From Notospermus geniculatus (lineage: Eukaryota; Nemertea; Pilidiophora; Heteronemertea; Lineidae), in NCBI GenBank assembly GCA_002633025.1, contig NMRB01001824.1, forward strand, positions 33,725-97,724: a DNA stretch of 64,000 bases, read 5' to 3'. The position numbers were made by a program, and so were the translations under genes. The notes under the pieces are model-generated. The model worked only from the letters and a program-made list of their open reading frames with translations, was not told the origin of the DNA and made no database searches. Below, in pieces: positions 42,702 through 57,002 of the stretch. The first letter of the stretch is position 1. Each line of letters starts with the position of its first letter.

Positions 42702-43014
42702 AGCTCTTTAATAGAGGTTCTTCACTGATGTCACAACGATCACGCCACTGCAAAGAATTGGCGATACTGGCTGTCAAATGACCGTCGACAATGTCAAAAT
42801 CGTCCTGTCATGACATTTGGACGTCATAATCTGTGTGTTGACGCTGTGTTCATGTCGTGATGTCGCTTGACATTTTGACCAATATGGTGGCATCGTGTCG
42901 TCATGGAGATGTGACGTCACGTGAAGAACCTTTATCGACAACATTGACTGAATCTAATATACAGCAGGAGGAAACTGGAGTATCCGGGAAAGACCTGCAC
43001 TGTCAAAGAGCCGG

Positions 43015-43115
43015 GCTCTCAATAATATCGTGACAGCGGGGTCTGACCTAGATTGAACTTGGTACCACAGAGGTGACAGGCATGATGACGTTTCCACTGC
43101 ACGACTCTGACAGGC
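43015..43115 (-). repeat. tRNA-derived SINE fragment
   Basis: The minus strand reads GTCAGAGTCGTGCAGTGGAA then CACCTCTGTGGTACCAAG. It is related to the head at 26740-26815, but the B box is degraded. Confidence 0.4.
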
Positions 43116-43125
43116 CCTGTCCTAC

Positions 43126-43350
43126 ATCAGGAGGACCCACGGTTGTGTAGTGGTTCGGGTCTCCGACTAGCAGTCAGAGGGTCCCAGGTTCGAATCCCCA
43201 CCGGGTGTGAGACTTTGGGCAAGTCTCTTTGCCTCACTTGCCTCTCTCCACCCAGGTGTATAAATGGGTAACGGTCGGAAATGCTCGGATTGTAGCGCTG
43301 AATGAGCAGCTCATCTGAGTTCTGCTGAAAGGTTTCAGGACAGACTGGGG
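43126..43350 (+). repeat. tRNA-derived SINE with MIR-like tail
   Basis: Head GTTGTGTAGTGGTTCGGG with B box GGTTCGAATCC. Body TTGGGCAAGTCTCTTTGCCT .. GTATAAATGGGTA, which resembles the conserved 3' segment of MIR-like SINEs. Confidence 0.75.
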
Positions 43351-43828
43351 TTAAAGTATAAAGTCGGATGAGAACCTCTACCGTTGTTGATATCAGACTA
43401 TAAACCCAAAACTTTAACATCACACTTCTCAAAGCAGTCACCGTACATTTCAACACATCACCCGTGCCTGTACATTCTACATCGATTTTCCATTCAACTG
43501 AACCAATTTCATTAAAATTCAATAAATCTATAAACGGTTCACTCTGATCAGTTCAAGTGTTTCCCCGCTGATAACGCAATCTCTGGAGATCATATGACCC
43601 GACGAAACCCAGCTGGGAAATTTTCAATATCACGTAACATGCCCTGGGAATGAGCCAATGATGGCGCACCAAACAATAATTACTCTTGGCTTGAACTGCA
43701 CATCAGCTCCACCTATAGAATAGTTCATAAACTATGATTTGACAATGACAAACATGGAGCAAGTTGTTGTACATTGTACATATACATACATACGGAAATC
43801 AGTGAGATCATTTATACAGTGCACGCAG

Positions 43829-43939
43829 GCAGGCCTTGCCGTTTGACGGGCGCGATTTTGCATGCACCTCGCAAAGAATAGAAATTCTATTGTTTGCGAG
43901 GTGCATGCAAAATCGCGCCCGTCAAACGGCAAGGCCTGC
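43829..43939. repeat. near-perfect 111-bp palindrome
   Basis: Arms of about 54 bp, GCAGGCCTTGCCGTTTGACG.., with a single mismatch, centred on ATAGAAATTCTAT. No clear target duplication. Confidence 0.9.
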
Positions 43940-44247
43940 GCAGGTGACGTCATCGTGTCATGTGATCAGTCGATATCGGCCATATTGGATGGCAAATGAT
44001 GCTGTCGACCCATGTGTTGCACGTTGTTGTCGGCGCATTAGCGGAGTGTGCGTCACTTCAACCATGACGTGATCCACATATGACACACTTTGTTATGTCA
44101 GCATTGTGGACCGTCGTCCACCACGTATCTACCGAGAACACACAGTAGCTACCAAGAACTTGTCGGCTGGATTCAGAATCAGGTTCCATTCATCGATTTC
44201 AGCGTCAGACCATATTTCACTCCACTCAGACTGCTACAATTTTTTAC

Positions 44248-44445
44248 TTATCGGCGTATCACAACGTTGCATCTTTGTACGCTGGGATTTATTTCCGCAG
44301 CAGCCAGTCCTTTGATTCTGCCGCGTTTTTCCTCCAACCAAGTAGAACATCTTTTACTAAGTGCATTGTACTGTTGTGCACGAAATTGATCTCGGATGAA
44401 AAAACCTCCAAGTACAAACACAGACGCAAAAGACAATTGATAAAC
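44248..44445 (-). CDS. weak small ORF with hydrophobic N-terminus
   Basis: About 65 residues from ATG: MVYQLSFASVFVLGGFF then a charged helix (DQFRAQQYNALSKRC..). It could be a small signal-anchored protein, but no family, promoter or splice support is visible. A chance ORF is as likely. Confidence 0.15.
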   Translation of the reverse strand, partial: VYQLSFASVFVLGGFFIRDQFRAQQYNALSKRCSTWLEEKRGRIKGLAAAEINPSVQRCNVVIRR

Positions 44446-46579
44446 CATCACGCTGGGAGCAATCTTATTACATGTATTTTACCGCCAGGCAGCTGCAGTA
44501 TGGTTTTGTCGATTTCTCAGACAACAAAGGATGGTTTTTCAGGGTGTTAGCTCCAGACAGATGAAGCAGGGATGCTGGAATGTGCGAGATGAACAGAGAG
44601 GCGACGATGTACAATCAAATTTGTCCAGGGGCCTAACATGGCGGGTGTTTTTGTGCTTGCAAAAAACTTGTTTGATTAGAAACCTTCTTGCACCTCGGCA
44701 CGACTCTACTGAGCCCATCTCAGGGTTTATCTTCCCTCAGGGCCTAAAACTAAAACAAACCAAACTAAAACCAACTCAGAGAATTCATGACTTACAAGTA
44801 TTAGCAGGCGTCGTCCCGACTTTTACTGTCTTCCGATGAAAGCAACTGTCGAACATCCAAGTTGCCACTTTATACATCGTCGTGTTTGGGTTATCGCAAC
44901 ACGAGTCTTCCTGCATTGTGGAGATGCTTTTCGACATTGAAATACGATGAAATTTTCAAAACCGCTGTGACGAAGGTCTGACTACCACTCCACCAAAACT
45001 GAAGGTGTTTGGTGCATGAAAAACTGCACTGCAATCCAAAGGATGCGGGCCTTGTCCACAAATTCTGTACAGAGTTGCCAATCTCGATCTTGGTAGTGTT
45101 GTTCGGAATGTTCTATCCAAGACTAGAATCTAGCAGGTCTGAAGGTAATCGTTGTCCGACAAACTTCACCTTGATTCAGATCCTGCGAATAACGTTTACG
45201 TTTGTAACAAAGTCATACAAGTCCACAGACACTAGAAAACAGTCCAAGTCCTTCACACCTAGGACACCCGCTCAGCAGGACACCACAGAAAGGGGAAAGT
45301 GTTTAGTCTGACAAGGCAAACTCCCTGACCAAGTCCGACGCCGAAGACTCCCACAGCCGAAATGCCCAACACAGACGAGACTGATCCTTTATCAAAATAA
45401 CCTTCAATTATCACCTCCGACTCAATCGGCGAGTAAATTATTCCTTCCTTTGTCAAAAAGTATCCATTTTGGTTGGCAGACAATAAAAAGTTGCACTCAA
45501 TGGACGTCAAAAAGTATCCGTTTTTGGAATGCAACAAAGAAGAGAGTTCGTTCCAAAAATCAGGAGAGGGCAATATCGGATTTAGCCTTCAGGAAGGTGG
45601 ACGTTTTTAGGATGATGTCAGGATCACAAAGAAGGAATCCAAATATGGCAACTTCCTAAAGAATGGCCACAGGTTCAAAGTAAATGCAACTTGTTGCTGG
45701 ATTTAGAGCCCAGCTTCTCACAGGAAACGGACGCCGGATCACAAAAAGACGGACAGTAAACATAGAATCCGGTCTTCAAGTTTGTATCAAATTCACAGAC
45801 ACAGAGCCTCGTCAACACAACTCATTGACAGCTTTGGAACCAAAGCTTCTCCAAGAATACGGTCCACACCTCTGCTGGAGTTCAGGTTTGGCGTACGATC
45901 TGAGAATTCCACGGTTCGAGACCGGGCCCAAGTTTCTACTCTTCCTGGAGGAGGAAATTCGGCGAAGTCGGTATGTTTGACGCTTGTTCCGGCGGTCTGA
46001 CGTTATATGACTAAAGATAACATTCCAGTACAATCTGTGCCACGCTGGAGTTTCTATCTTTAGAGTTCCGTCCACGATAAAACGGGGTGAGCGTACCTGT
46101 ACGTTTCATTCTGCGACCACATAAAATGTACATGACTGGGGAGATATCAGTATGAACTGAACCCCGTCTATTTCATGTTCAGTAGGGTGATACAGCGTGG
46201 GCTGCCAACGGAGGAAGTGTGCAGACATTTCTGAACAATCACTGCATAAAACCCAGAATTATGGCTGGTGAAATCAACAAAGCCCAAGAATACTAGTTTC
46301 TGAGTACAAATGATTCACAGCAGAGGAAATACATGGGCAATTTGGGTAAACTTAGGTTGAAGCTGGCACCAGTCAATCTCACCTGAGTTGGCCCATATCT
46401 CCTCAAGACAAGATCAGAGTTCTGTATGTAGGCCTAAATAAAACTGAAAAGACACAAATTCCTCTATTTTTTCGAATGCAAAGGAAAACCAGCACTAGCA
46501 GGTACCCATCAAGCTATCATCAACTTGGCACAACCATACGATCGCATATTCAGTGCCGTCTTCCCCCAAAATATCAAAC

Positions 46580-46713
46580 TACAGGGTGTCCCAAAACAGT
46601 ATCCTGAGTAGGCCTTAGAATTCTGTGGGGACGAGGTTTAATTTAAGCTAAATGGAACATCACACAACCTGGCCCCCAGAAAATATGGATGGACACATTT
46701 TTGGGACACCATG
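46580..46713. mobile_element. mariner-type MITE, TACAGGGTGTCCCAAAA
   Basis: Left TACAGGGTGTCCCAAAAC. Right TTTTGGGACACCATG is a degraded complement. These ends are typical of mariner elements. No transposase. Confidence 0.65.
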
Positions 46714-47330
46714 TGCAGAGAGCCAAGAATGCATAACATGAACTCAGTGGAACTGAACAACAAACTTCACCGATATAACGATTTTATCTTACCCAACGGA
46801 CACCAGCACATTTTCATCGCCAATTCCATGAGGTGTGGAAATCCATTAGCGTACAGCAACATACTGGCAAAGGTCAAGGCCACTGAACTTCCCGCCTGGG
46901 TTCTTGCAAGTGATTCTACATGTAAATATTTTGTCAAAAAATATCCACATTCCACATCTATCTAGTGGCGTAATTACAATATTTATACAAAGATTTAGTC
47001 CCTATAGAAAACAAGCCAAGTAGAGTGTTAACAGCTAGGCCTATTACAGAATTCCTAATCCCTGACAACAAGTGCAGGCAGAGTATGTGGGGAGCGGGTA
47101 TTATAAAGGGGGCAAACAAGACAAAATCATGAACAATCTTAAGCAAGGTTCATTGGCACACGGATCCGATCCGTTTCTAGTCCCTTTGCCCCTAGTTTTC
47201 CGGATACGACAACGCTGAAGTCCATTTGATAGATTTTTTACGGACCTGAACCGGGCCAATTCCGTGTGCAAATGAACTCTGCATTATGCAGAAGGGGACA
47301 CATTGGCCCGTAGTTTAGAATGCTCCTCAA

Positions 47331-47372
47331 NNNNNNNNNNNNNNNNNNNNNNNNNNCCCCCCCCCCCCCCCC
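47331..47372. other. assembly gap (26 N) plus poly-C
   Basis: N at 47331-47356 followed by a run of C, probably an unresolved homopolymer. Confidence 0.95.
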
Positions 47373-47991
47373 AATGTCAAGGACAGGGACCACGTCAGAG
47401 CAGACCAAGGGATTGCAAACGTCACTGACTGCACAGGAATCAACCCCTCTTTGTCACAGAATGAGCTCAGAACCATGTAAACACAGGAAGCTTAATGAGA
47501 ACAACAATTACCTAATTAACAAACTAATTAGTTAATCACCTGCGATTGTCTGTCAATTACTAGACATGATGAATGTAATTACTGGGACAAGTTCTGACAA
47601 CAAAATTTCTAGTCATGACGGGTTTTTCCAGCAAAATGAATCAAGTCATGCACGTCATTACCTCTTTTTCAATGACTCAATCACAGTGTCACTGGCAACT
47701 AAATTGATCGTTTCCACGATGTAACTCCGACAGTGTCCGCCATTGCTGACGTCGCCGTAATGGACGCAAAGGTGGTGGGCAAAATTCATTGCTTTGCTGA
47801 AGAAAGCTGGTGGGCAAAACGCGCAACGTCACAGAACGATGTAGGCCTGGGCCTACGTCATGGATACGATGAATAGGACTGTATAGGACTCCTGCTTTTT
47901 GCACGCGAATTGGCTATTGGGGAACAGGTTAGCTCAGCCATAGAGAAAGTCGCTGGATGATACAAGCTGTATACATTGAAAGCCAAAACTC

Positions 47992-48148
47992 TTAAGGCCC
48001 GAACCCACTGACGCGTTTTCACGCAGCGAGAAAACGCACCGGCAGAAAATGCTTTGTTAAAAGGCAGCGGACCGAGAAAATAACAAAGGATTTGTCGGGC
48101 AGTGATGAAACCGCGGCAGGAAAACGCGACAGTGGGTTCAGGCCTTTA
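47992..48148. mobile_element. Harbinger-type MITE with TTA duplication
   Basis: Body 47995-48145, AGGCCCGAACCCACTGACGC and CAGTGGGTTCAGGCCT. TTA on both sides. Confidence 0.8.
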
Positions 48149-50009
48149 GGAGACAACTCTTCTAGAGCAGCACCTTCAATTCAAGGAGCATATCCCAAGT
48201 GACAGTCAAGCCTCCCTGGGCAGAAATGCTACAGAACTCACCTGGAACGGATACCACTTCCTAGCCCGGGGCCTTAGCCTAGCATATCACACTTTCAACT
48301 GGAGACAACCTAGTCGCCACTGTGACAGTGTTAGCCACTGGCGGGAGGATCTACCTGGAACTGGAGGCGATTCATCAGTCGCCAGAAACGGTGGATCGTG
48401 TACACACACTTGCAACTCGCTGGAAGAGTCACCGCAAGTTGCACGTGTTCAACTAAATTCCAGCAACCAGGTGTACCCAGTTTCGTTCGCCGCGATGTAC
48501 GCGAGCTTGCGACTGATCAGCGCCAGTTTTCCGAATAAAACAAGTCTCGTCGAGTCTCAATGCCCCGGATATTACCTGAGTTACCGCTAGTCGCAAGGGC
48601 GATGTACGTGGTCAGGACATGACGATTGATTGGATCCTCCTAGTTTTACTGAGTTGCTGAATTTGCAATGTGGGTGCAGCGCATATCACCAGCAACTCAG
48701 TTACTTCCAGTCACAAGTGTAATGTACGCCTGGCTTTACCATTTCTAGGCCAAACAAAGCTTGTTCTTGGCTGAGTACAGAGACTCACACAAGGTAAACC
48801 AATACCTGTCACCCTCATCAGGTGAAAGACGGTCTGGGAACGAACTGGGAGCCGATGACGATGACGCATACTCCTGGAAGTGAGAGCTCGAATAACAAGG
48901 GTTTCAGGTGACCGTGTTTACCTGCCCACAGCCAGTAATCCAGAAGATTGCTGCACACATCACCGCTGGCTTCGAGCAATCGGTAGCCCTGGCGTAACAT
49001 CACTAGTCCACGACACGGGGACAGAATTCCCGACCGTCAGAAACTGCTCCACTCGACAGAATACCCGACTAGTGCACGTAGATCACGGGGCAGAAAATCA
49101 CACGGAATGGAACCAAAATAGACCTGAATCATCTGAATCATGCGGTAATTACATTGGATGATGGTTCAGAATAATTATCTAGATATCATAAATCAACCTG
49201 TATGTCAATGGACTGCTTTCATTAGTTTGCCATGAAAACACAGTGATGAGACTGGCCTGAGTTTAAAAATCAGGAAAACCGAGAGTTAAGCTGTATTATG
49301 TTACTTTTTAACCTTATTTTAAATCAGGTACGCATATTTCCCAGACCAAAAATCAGGAATTCCTGATAAATCAGGAAAAATCTCATCCCTGAAAACAGCA
49401 ATGTACTGGAAAAGTGAAAGTCGCAACGTTGGCAGAAACCAGACTTCCTGATCGACCAGGAACATGCTCCCAGAAGCTTCCTGGGTACCCTGCACTATGA
49501 CAGCAGGGCAGGACACTGTCTAGCCATGTTAACCCACTACTTTCTGCCACAAAGGTAGACCGCACACAGACGTCACGAACCTGCAATCACAAAGGAGACA
49601 AGCTAGCTGACAGTCTCAAATTCCTGAACCCAATGACTGGCCAAATCAAATCAGAAACACTTAACTCCAACTTGCCAACTTCTCAGACACCATTCCAATT
49701 CTCCAAAGAACACTGCCAACCAAACCCAAGGATTTTTTTCCACTCCATAATCGAGAACTTTCAAAACTCGACCACATCCAACAGAGAACTGCCCTCCAAT
49801 ACCTGATGAGGAAATTAATGTACTCAAAATGCAAAAATCACCACCACTCAGCCACCACAGATATAAATCTACTGGTCAAATAATCGATACTTTAATATCC
49901 CCTATGAAGAATGCATACTGAATAGGTAATGATGGCTGTATCAATGTTGACATTCAACAGGTCCCACAAGACAAGAAGTAGAAATATGATGTCAAAGCAC
50001 ACCAAAATC

Positions 50010-50395
50010 GCAGCTGTAAGGTCACAGAGACCTGGCTTGGCCATTGGGATCTAGCTCATCAAAAGCCTCAGTGTCAGGACTTTGATTCAAAGATATCAAC
50101 AGCCTGCTGTGTGGTCAGCAATGCCAACCATCACCAAAAGGAGAAGCTGGACCCTGGCAAAATTCCACACCTCTTTATCCTGAAAACTGCGACTGCGACT
50201 GCCAGATTGATGAATGTAAGGTCACAGGGACCTGGCTTCGCCACTGGGATCTAACTCCTCCAAAACTGTCAACAAAAGCATCTGTGTCAGGACATGGATT
50301 CAAGATACCAACAACCCGTTGTGTGATCAGCAATGCCGACCAGAGAAGCTGGACCCCGGCAATGCCAGACCTCTGTGACCTACAACTGTGATTTT
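50010..50395. repeat. two tandem diverged copies, about 200 bp
   Basis: GTAAGGTCACAG.GACCTGGCTT..CACTGGGATCTA and CAGCAATGCC.ACC..AGAAGCTGGACCC recur at about 50014 and 50216. Confidence 0.7.
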
Positions 50396-52580
50396 GGTCA
50401 CAGCTCCACTCCATTGACCAGCTTCCAGCCTAGATTCCCAGGCCCATGAAGGTCCAGCACTGGAATTTTATGCCGATAAAAATGTGGAATTCCCTCCCTA
50501 ATCCAGCCATGATCCCCTGTCCGAACAGCAACAACGATAAATCACGAGATTGACTCAACGATTAGACTTTGTAAATCCCAACATTCATCACTCAAATATC
50601 CACGAAATCCTACTGGATCAGTCCCAGCAGTCCGCTGCAAACAAAAATAACCACATCATGTCTGGAACCGTAACGCTTTGAATATTGAGTCCGGGTCATT
50701 GAGTGAACAGACAATATCGTGAAGTGTTAGCATTAGCGGTTGCTATGACGTCATGTATGACTAAAAGGTGTAGCATAGCGAAGCAATTATATTAGGAGGC
50801 AATTTAGCATAACTATCAAATCATAAATATTTCTGAAATTAACCCCTAGAGGAGAGGAAAGCATTCACAGCACGTTATTACCAGGACTTCACCTCCTACA
50901 CAGGCAAAATGACGTACATAAGGCGGACGTACGGCTACTTTTATATCCGCCGTATAGTACAATGGATCATCCTCTGGACGTCCGGTGTACGTATGGCTTA
51001 CATACCGAAAAATATGTCCGCCGAGTATATGCGACTGGAGAAAACACCCCAAGTATTCGCACCCTCGCTGTTACGAACATCGGTTTTACGCACTCCCGGA
51101 TAAAGAACCCAACATCTGGCTCCCAAAATGTCATGACATGTATGTAAATCCTCGATATTACGAACTCCGCGTTAGTACGAACTTAACTCTTGGACCCTGA
51201 AGGGTTCGTAATAGCGAGGGGGACTGCACTTCACTTCCCATGTCTGCCAGACTTGTGAGCATGCAAGGCAAGTGCAATATTATACCAGTTGCCATGCTGA
51301 GGATATGCGATGATCAGCTAACAGTCAACATGAACAAGCCAGGCATGCCAGGGCGGGAAAACGTCTTGCAACACATAATCCTAAACTCTCCGAAGTCTGC
51401 TATTATGCAAACATTTCTAAGAGATTGTGCCAAGTTTGGATCCAGGGATGATGCCCCCTCCCAGCTGAGGAATCAGCAGAAGAGCCCACGTACAGGCCAT
51501 AGTCCCCATAGAAAAATATTTCCAAACAGCCCATGCAAGTGGAGGAGTGCCCCAAGGGCACCCACCGTCATCCCTCTTATCCATGGTTTTGAATTTGACA
51601 AATACATGTGGTATCCATGCAGTTGGCAGAATTTATCAAAGAAGATCCACCATCCGTACAGTGAACCTGCAGTAACGCTGAATGCCTGAGGTGAACAACG
51701 TGCATTCATCAATATTGCCATGAGTGTCCCCTTCATCAATCAATCCGCAATTGAACGATTGATCGAAGGGTCAAGACTACTCCAGGTGGGCAGCCCCTGG
51801 TTGTCAGCTTATGGGACCGTCCAAGTAGTCAAGGGGTCATTGACAAGGATGGGGAGGGGTGCAGACTCAGGTGAGGCATCACAGCCCCTGGGTGCCAGTG
51901 GGACCCTGCAGCTGAAGTCAGATCAGGGGTCATCGAAAAGGATAGCGACAGTTTCGACAAAAGTTTTATATTGGCCCTTCAGTTCCAGAGCTCAGCTACG
52001 AACACTAGGCCAACAAGCCGCCAAGCCTGAACCAGAACATGCACAAAGCGCCAGCTTTTTTCCCCACCTTTCTAATTTACACAATAACAAACCATCCACA
52101 ACTGAACGAATATCAACCAGCTTCGTAACTGAACAGCCGGGTGTAAATTAATGAGCATGTTTACCTGGTTATGGTTAAGATCCATTGGTTTTTCTACTTT
52201 GCTTCAAAACAAATCCAAGACTTGATGTTCATGTTCTGTGCAGGCACAAACAAGGTGCATTCTTACTCTACCAACAGCAGGCTACTGCAGGTCTGGCCGA
52301 GGACCAAGTGCACTCAGCAACATTGAATGCTTGGAATGCACTAGAGCTTGCTCAACATAACCCCCCCCCCCCCCTCCATCTGATGGAGCTTCGGAAAGAT
52401 CCTTCCATGCTTCGTTGGAAACCAGTTACAGCCAGAGATATATCCTTCAAAGTCTAACCCCCAAACCTGAGCAGTAAAGCCGTAGTTTTGATCGGTTACT
52501 GGTAGGCCTTTCTATTCATGACCTTGCAGGCAGGCCTACCAACTCTTCGATTCATGACCTAAGAAATATCCATTCAAGTC

Positions 52581-52820
52581 CTACAGGCCAACAGATGATG
52601 GAACAGCCTTTAAAGTAATCACCATCATCATGAGACACAATGCTACAGCTATGATCACTGTACCTTCATCTTCATCCCTCTTTCTATCAATTTCTCGAAG
52701 AGTCCACGTCAAGGTCCGATAAAACTGAGTGACTTCGACACCAACCATCTTCCTGGTGTTGTCCTTCAAGTCCACTGTGGTCCGCTCCCGAAACTGTTGC
52801 TGTTTAAACTTTGTGTACAT
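52581..52820 (-). CDS. possible small tail-anchored protein or first exon
   Basis: 79 residues from an ATG with an in-frame stop upstream: MYTKFKQQQFRERTTVDLKD .. EIDRKRDEDEG, then the hydrophobic TVIIAVALCLMMMVITL close to the C-terminus. Read whole, this is a charged cytosolic part plus tail anchor. Alternatively a donor at GAAG/GTACAG ends a first exon of about 53 codons. No family recognised. Confidence 0.3.
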   Translation of the reverse strand: MYTKFKQQQFRERTTVDLKDNTRKMVGVEVTQFYRTLTWTLREIDRKRDEDEGTVIIAVALCLMMMVITLKAVPSSVGL

Positions 52821-55800
52821 AGTGCCGGACGCACGAAAGGAACTCCACTACAGTGAGGACAGCGACCTAATTTGGTGATGATTGTGGCAATTTTATCAAT
52901 GCAGCCGCTGGTTTTTGTTTAATTAGTGTTAGGTGACAGGAAATATTGAGATCAACATTCGAAGAAGGCGTTGGTGTTAGTCATGCTGCGGTCGGTCGGA
53001 AGCAATGGATGTCCACACCTTCACCAAACAGTCAATCCACAAGTACGGCAACAGGATTTTCCAGAACACTATTAACACTTATCCAGAGTTTACCAAGCTG
53101 ATGTGAACACAGCCTTCTTCTCCAAGAGCCAGTCCTTTCCGCCGAAATCGAACTGTGCTAGATGTTTCGAAATACTTGAAGTCTGATCTTGCACCACAAA
53201 AACTATGGAAGCATCTTTGCCAACTTGATGTGAAGTCTGACGCTTTCAGATGAATGCATCAAAAGCGAATAGCCAGTTCACGAAAATCACTCCCAAGGGT
53301 CAAACTTCCAAGCCAGATAAGAGTTCCAGATCCTCTGCACAGTCACCAGTCAAGCTAGGCCACCAGCGCTTCTTGGGATGTTAGTCAGAAGTAGCCAGAC
53401 CGGCAAATTGGGAGAAAGTGATACGCCTCGCCAAAGTTGGAGTCAGCGGCATCAGAGGAAGATGAAGAGAAACGAATGGCCGTTGGTGTCTGGAGGATTC
53501 TGACTCATGTAAACACGCTGTTTATTTAGAAGATCGAGGCAGCTTTGTTCCGAATGGATCACTTACTGAAGGATTCGATTCCCAGGTTCGTTGGTGGTAG
53601 TTTTTGTCGAAGTCGTAGTAAGAAACGGCTCGGCAATTTGCCAAGTGGATAGAACGTCACTGAAAGTTCACACCACACCACATTTCAGTGTCCACTTCAT
53701 CAAGTCTAATCCTTAAAACCAAGAGGGAAGTTACAGCAGCTCCTAATCTAACGAGGTCACGTTCTTCTTTCGATACATATATACACCCAACATGACTGGC
53801 AGGCGAAATCAGTTGATAGTGACTCAACTGACGGACTAACTGATACAGCAAGAATAGCATGCATGGCATGTCCCTAAGAAAACCTTATCTAAAGCTTTTG
53901 CCAACGTACGTCACAGCCTTTCAATCAATTCGTCAATGCTTACACAAGAAGAATGTCTGTCGATAAAAGATATATGACAGTGACAAAAGTCGTCCGTTCA
54001 AGCTATCAATGCAGAAGGTGGGTGGGCAGGTGTCTACCATGGGTGGATATCCGGGTTGTTGGTCATCGACAATGTTCTCTCGATTATATTCTCTCCATGA
54101 CAGCGGGGAGTTCACAAAGCAGTGCTTCACGTAAGACGGGCGCAATCGTTCGCGCCCCCGCAAAATTGCACCGAGGAGCTTGATTGACCATGCTCCTCGG
54201 CATCCTTGAAGTAACTGACCATCAAATTTCACGAGTGTGAACAGCTCTCCTCGAGCCTTTGACAGGTTTGAGGAGTTCAACTGATTGAGCTCCTGCAGAT
54301 TTCATGCAAACGTGAAGCACTGACAAAGGTCTCATTTGGTGATGGCGGTACACAGTAGGCCTACCATCCAACTCCAAATGTTATGGACTATGATTTACGT
54401 GTAAGAGTAACTTGACCGACTCCTTCTGCCACTGCAAAAGGTACCCCGACTCTCCGGGCCTCCCAAGATCCACAAGATGATAGTGCCAACAACTGACCCC
54501 AAAATCAGAAGTGCTCCTTCTGCAGCATTCAGGAAGGCTTGCCGTTGCAGTTCCTCTTGCCCTTCATTTCCGATTCTTCATTGAGATGCCAATTTGTTCC
54601 CTCGATTGGTCTGTAACTGCGGATGAAGTGAGTGGTGAATGGCGTGCTCCTTGAGAATGTCCAGGTTTCTGCCTTGAACTGAACGAGTGCCAGTCGGAAC
54701 AGGGGGTCGAAATAATGAGCTGATTTGGCAACAAAATGACCCAATCCACTCTACTGCAACTTAGGCAGCCCGCCGTTGTCGTTGGTCAGAACTGTGTCAG
54801 GAAGCCCCGCCGGGAAGCACAGTTGGTGAATGGGAACAGAAAGGAAATTCGGAAGTGTTCGAGGCGGGCATACTCTTATGGCACACTTCGTTACTTGTGA
54901 TGTTCGGAAAATACTCTTTAACAGTCGGCATTTCTGCGTCCTGGACGGGGCCGTCCGGCACCGCGACCAGCAGCGGCAGAACCCTGAAGTGAATGTCGTC
55001 TTTTCAATCTTGAATACTTCTCATCGCTGTGGCAGTCAACAGAAGACAAGAATGATCAGGTGAGCAACCGTGGTAATATCCAGCAGGTATCGATCTTCAT
55101 CTCCTCAATTAATCATAAATCACCAGATTAATTCTGCCACATTTCTTCCCCTTCTTCCCCCAGGTCACTTGTTGCCCGCTGAACGAACTTGATGAGTCAA
55201 CGCCATGTTCTTTTTGCATCCAACGAACCGAACAAACCATGTGGCAGCCTATTATTGATTCGGATGGCAGAAGAGTCTTCTTCATGCCGATCTGTTGACA
55301 GTTATGAGATATCAGTAATGATATTAGGAATAAACAGTCTGGTGTGTCAAGGGTGAGGAGTGGTTTGTGGGACTTGACAAATCATGGTCCTATCTCTATG
55401 ACGAGCTCCTGTATGCAAGCAAGCAATTAAGATGGAGTGCCTCTGACTCGGCTCCACACTCAAGACTGTCCACAACGCAAGAAGTACCAGGACTAACCGG
55501 GACAAATATTCTGGGTTACCTCCAGGCGGGTTTGACGATACGGGTCCAACAAGGGTCAAACAACCTGCCTCTGGTTTCACAGAGGAAATATGGGTGCCTA
55601 TCACTGCTGAGGTTCCAGTTTGATCCCAAGTCAAGCTAGTGGTATTCTTTGAAAGAGAGGATGACACTTCAAGAGCATAGGTTTTCTCAGGACACTCCAG
55701 TTCCTCCGCTGCAGATTTATTCGCCCAACGTTGCCTATGGAGCCAAATGCCATATTTGGCACTTGGACCTCAACTCAAGCAAATGCCTTTATGGTTGCAA

Positions 55801-56855
55801 GAAATATCTTATTCGATCTGCTACCCAGGCTTGTCCGCCGCACAAGGCTTCACAAAACTAGCGCAGATCATGCAAGCTGATGGCGCCATCACAGACTTTT
55901 CTCACTCAGCACTGCATTTGACCTATGCTACGCTCTCAAACTTCCTTTCCTCATGTCTTGGTGTTGACTCAGCACGTTGTTTTACTACGCTGGGAAAAGA
56001 CCGCTCTGTGCCACCCTAACCTAATCACATCAGACCATGCGAATCCAATTTCCCAACACAAAAACCATCGAAAACGTGGCATCCTGTTGTTTCTCAATGT
56101 TCTCAATTATTCTCCCTCAGTTTTTCTTGCGTCTTTCAACAATTGAATCATCTCCTAATAGATCTCAAGATATTACGCAAACTATTTCTTCCTCCAGTCC
56201 AGGCTTTAACGAGGAGTTACACACAAGTTAAATCTAATTTTATTTTAAAGGCTGCCGCTCTAACGATGGTGGCTTTTAATCAAACACTGCAATTTGCCAT
56301 TGTGGAGCCCATTTTGATTGTGATAAAGATATTTTTAGGCCGTGCTGCTGTAACTCTTCCCAAGAGTTCCAGACACAACGTGAACCTTCTCCCCTCATGA
56401 ATTCACGAGGAGTACGCCCCTATTGTATGGCGAGAATGCTTTGTCACCTCATCAATTGGATCAAATGTACACCACGTCAAAACACAGCGATGAAAAAAAC
56501 TGGGGCTGTGTACACCAGACCTACTCAACCAGGTGTCATTAGGTTGCTTGTACCGATGACTCACACCCGCAAATTACCTTGCCAGTTCGAGACTGATATT
56601 GATCGCGAGTGAATCAGCACGGAAAAGAATATCATGAATGTACCCGCAGCGTTTTAGCAACATTTGCGAATGCAACAGAATAAAACTCGCTGAATAAATG
56701 TTCAACAGTTACGTTAACCCTCGTTAGAACTAAGTGCAAAAAGTTCAACATTACGTGATCTGCAGCTTACGACAAAAACTCAGACTGCAACTACATCTAT
56801 ATAAGGACACGTCATTATTTCCTTCCATGGCCTGTGGGCTCTTACCAATCCCAGG

Positions 56856-57002
56856 GCCCCCAGAGTGTTCCGCCAGAGGGTACTAAGGTACTGCTAGTAC
56901 CCTCAAAGGCACAGAAAAGGGCCATAATTTCATGGGGTTTTTGCTGATTTTGAAGAAATTTATAGTACCCTCAAAAAAATTTCTGGCAGAGACCCTGGCC
57001 CC
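56856..57002. mobile_element. hAT-like MITE with GCCCC duplication
   Basis: Body 56861-56997, CAGAGTGTTCCGCCAGAGGG and TTCTGGCAGAGACCCTG. GCCCC is at 56856-56860 and 56998-57002. Inner GTACCCTCAAA repeated. Confidence 0.8.

Noticed and set aside
43141-43205. A tRNA gene
   Set aside because: A and B boxes are present, but the cloverleaf does not close and a MIR-like tail follows; it is a SINE.
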